A stretch of DNA of 6,241 bases from Eubacterium sp. UBA3720 (GTDB lineage Bacteria > Bacillota > Clostridia > Lachnospirales > Lachnospiraceae), in contig DFHP01000164.1 in assembly GCA_002371335.1 (NCBI GenBank), positions 15,422 to 21,662 of the forward strand. Direction: 5' to 3'. The position numbers and the translations under genes were made by a program. Shown in pieces: positions 5,189 to 6,241 of the stretch; position 1 is the stretch's first letter, and each line of letters starts with the position of its first letter. Under the pieces are notes generated by a model. That model was not told where the DNA came from and did no database searches. It was given only the letters and a program-made list of their open reading frames with translations.

Positions 5189-6241
5189 TTATTCAACGAC
5201 CAGCCTGACCTTCCAGGAGATCATTCGCGCAGTATCCATCTTCCGGAACCGGATCACATATGCCTCTTTATCCTCGTCGACCTCTTCTATTAAGCCTTCA
5301 CCGAAAACAGTATGTCTGACTTTTGTCCCCGCAGGATAAACCACTCTGTTTTCTCTTTCAAGCATTATCCTCTCATTCGTTTTTATATGTTCCTTCAACG
5401 ACCGCAGAAGTGAATCTCCCGGTTTTTTTGTATAAACGATAAGCTTCTGATCGATATCCAGAATGAATCTGGAAGGATATCTCGGCGATCCGTCAAAGTT
5501 TCTGCCCTCAGCGCCAGTCAGGAACAGTCCTTTCTCAGCTCTTGTCATGGCCACAAATGCAAGCCTTCTTTCCTCCTCCATGGCCTTCATACTCATCGTC
5601 TTTCTGGACGGAAATATGCCTTCATTCATACCGCAGAGGATCACATATGGAAATTCCAGCCCTTTCGCGCTGTGAACCGTCATCAGTTTTACCTTGTCCG
5701 TCTTCGTCTCCGCATCACTGTTTGAAAACAATGCGATGTGACGCAGATAGCTGTCCATCGTGCTTTCTTCTCCGCAGGATATTTCATAATCGTGGATGCT
5801 CTGTTTCAGTTCCGCCAGATTATCAAGACGTTCCTGACTCCCTTCTGTGCGAAGCATCTCCTCATATTTACTCTGATCCAGAATGTCCGCCAGCAATTCT
5901 GAAATCGGTCTCTCTTCATAATCTTCAGAGAAGCGGCTGATCAGTCTGATAAACTTCCCTGCTCCTGTTCTTTTAAAAATATCCTGATCAATATTCTGCT
6001 CCAGCGCCCGGTAAAGAGTGCAGTGATTCTGTTCCGCAAATTCCTGCAGAAATTTCATCCTTTGTTCCCCGAGATTTCTTTTTGGGACATTTGCTATTCT
6101 CTGAAATGAAAGGTCGTCCCGGTATGCGATCATTCTCAGGTACGAAAGAGCGTCCTTTATCTCCTTTCTTCCGAAAAAAGGCGTACCACTGTAAATAGTA
6201 TATGGAATCTCCGCCCGGAGGAAAGCCTCCTCCACTGCTCT
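5189..6241 (-). CDS. pcrA: UvrD/PcrA-type ATP-dependent DNA helicase, C-terminal half (5' end outside window)
   Basis: The minus-strand frame is open from the right edge to the stop at 5189-5191, giving 350 residues. The GTG at 6233-6235 is internal, because the residues around it (R-A-V-E-E-A-F-L) match the family segment before the IPY block. Numbered from the edge, the visible parts are the FFGRKEIKD region (22-30), the 2B domain with NVPKRNLGE (51-59), helicase motif V with MTVHSAKGLEF (187-197) and motif VI with VAMTRAEKG (230-238). At the C-terminus is a Tudor-like domain with GTKVRHTVFGEGLIEEV (305-321), which in PcrA/UvrD binds RNA polymerase. Such SF1A 3'-5' helicases act in repair, replication restart and removal of R-loops or nucleoprotein blocks. 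The visible length is what is expected for this half of PcrA. In 2B the usual R-G-I-G is R-N-L-G. Walker A and B are outside the window, so ATPase integrity cannot be judged. Assignment as pcrA itself, not a paralogue, is moderate. Confidence 0.9.
   Translation of the reverse strand, partial: RAVEEAFLRAEIPYTIYSGTPFFGRKEIKDALSYLRMIAYRDDLSFQRIANVPKRNLGEQRMKFLQEFAEQNHCTLYRALEQNIDQDIFKRTGAGKFIRLISRFSEDYEERPISELLADILDQSKYEEMLRTEGSQERLDNLAELKQSIHDYEISCGEESTMDSYLRHIALFSNSDAETKTDKVKLMTVHSAKGLEFPYVILCGMNEGIFPSRKTMSMKAMEEERRLAFVAMTRAEKGLFLTGAEGRNFDGSPRYPSRFILDIDQKLIVYTKKPGDSLLRSLKEHIKTNERIMLERENRVVYPAGTKVRHTVFGEGLIEEVDEDKEAYVIRFRKMDTARMISWKVRLVVE

Noticed and set aside
5542..5940. Plus-strand open frame of 132 codons opposite the helicase gene
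   Set aside because: It is antisense to conserved helicase motifs and its Ser/Pro/Cys-rich translation is typical of a shadow frame.
6233..6235. GTG as the start of the helicase gene on the minus strand
   Set aside because: The product would be only a C-terminal half, and the codons upstream continue the family sequence to the window edge.
1..6241. tRNA, rRNA, CRISPR arrays, integrase or transposase genes, toxin-antitoxin or phage defence modules
   Set aside because: No regularly spaced repeats, cloverleaf or CCA-type signatures, or proteins of these families were seen. The window looks like ordinary chromosome apart from the noted oddities.

Overview
The window looks like chromosomal DNA of a Gram-positive Clostridia bacterium, most likely Lachnospiraceae. 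This is inferred from moderate GC, purine-rich Shine-Dalgarno sites, frequent TTG starts, and a gene set (membrane-anchored GH18 with SH3 and stalk domains, two-domain Sua5, YwlE-like protein, PcrA-type helicase) typical of Firmicutes. No marker fixes the genus.

Layout. Positions 2-2035 (+) hold the 3' part of a gene for a membrane-anchored GH18 glycoside hydrolase. The reading frame is open to the left edge, so the true start lies outside the window and the visible N-terminal part is a long, basic, Ser/Arg/Lys-rich cytoplasmic tail. Next, 2127-2762 (+) encodes a coiled-coil protein resembling DivIVA-type scaffolds, with three 14-residue tandem repeats, an 11-residue-period coil and an Asp-rich end. 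Its stop overlaps by 4 bp the TTG start of a Sua5-type threonylcarbamoyl-AMP synthase (2759-3811), which makes the precursor of tRNA t6A. Fifteen bases later, 3827-4315 encodes a low-molecular-weight phosphatase homologue of the YwlE arginine phosphatase type that has lost both the catalytic Cys and the general-acid Asp. A 10-bp inverted repeat ending in TTTT follows. Then 4440-4928 (+) encodes a zinc-dependent dCMP deaminase, with its start corrected to ATG 4440. The 260-bp convergent gap 4929-5188 contains no convincing gene but has a roughly 110-bp segment bounded by near-perfect inverted repeats. Finally 5189-6241 (-) is the C-terminal half of a UvrD/PcrA helicase that enters from the right edge.

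How the genes fit together. The first four genes are probably co-transcribed: same strand, short gaps or overlap, no strong terminator between them. They mix cell-wall remodelling (GH18), a possible envelope or division scaffold (coiled coil), tRNA modification (Sua5) and what was once protein-arginine dephosphorylation (pseudophosphatase). The Sua5/YwlE-like pairing recalls ywlC and ywlE, which lie close together in Bacillus subtilis. The most notable items are the dead phosphatase with a D-T-D-D-T loop, the repeat architecture of the coiled-coil protein, the opposite charges of the tails of the first two proteins, and the inverted-repeat element near 4969-5078.
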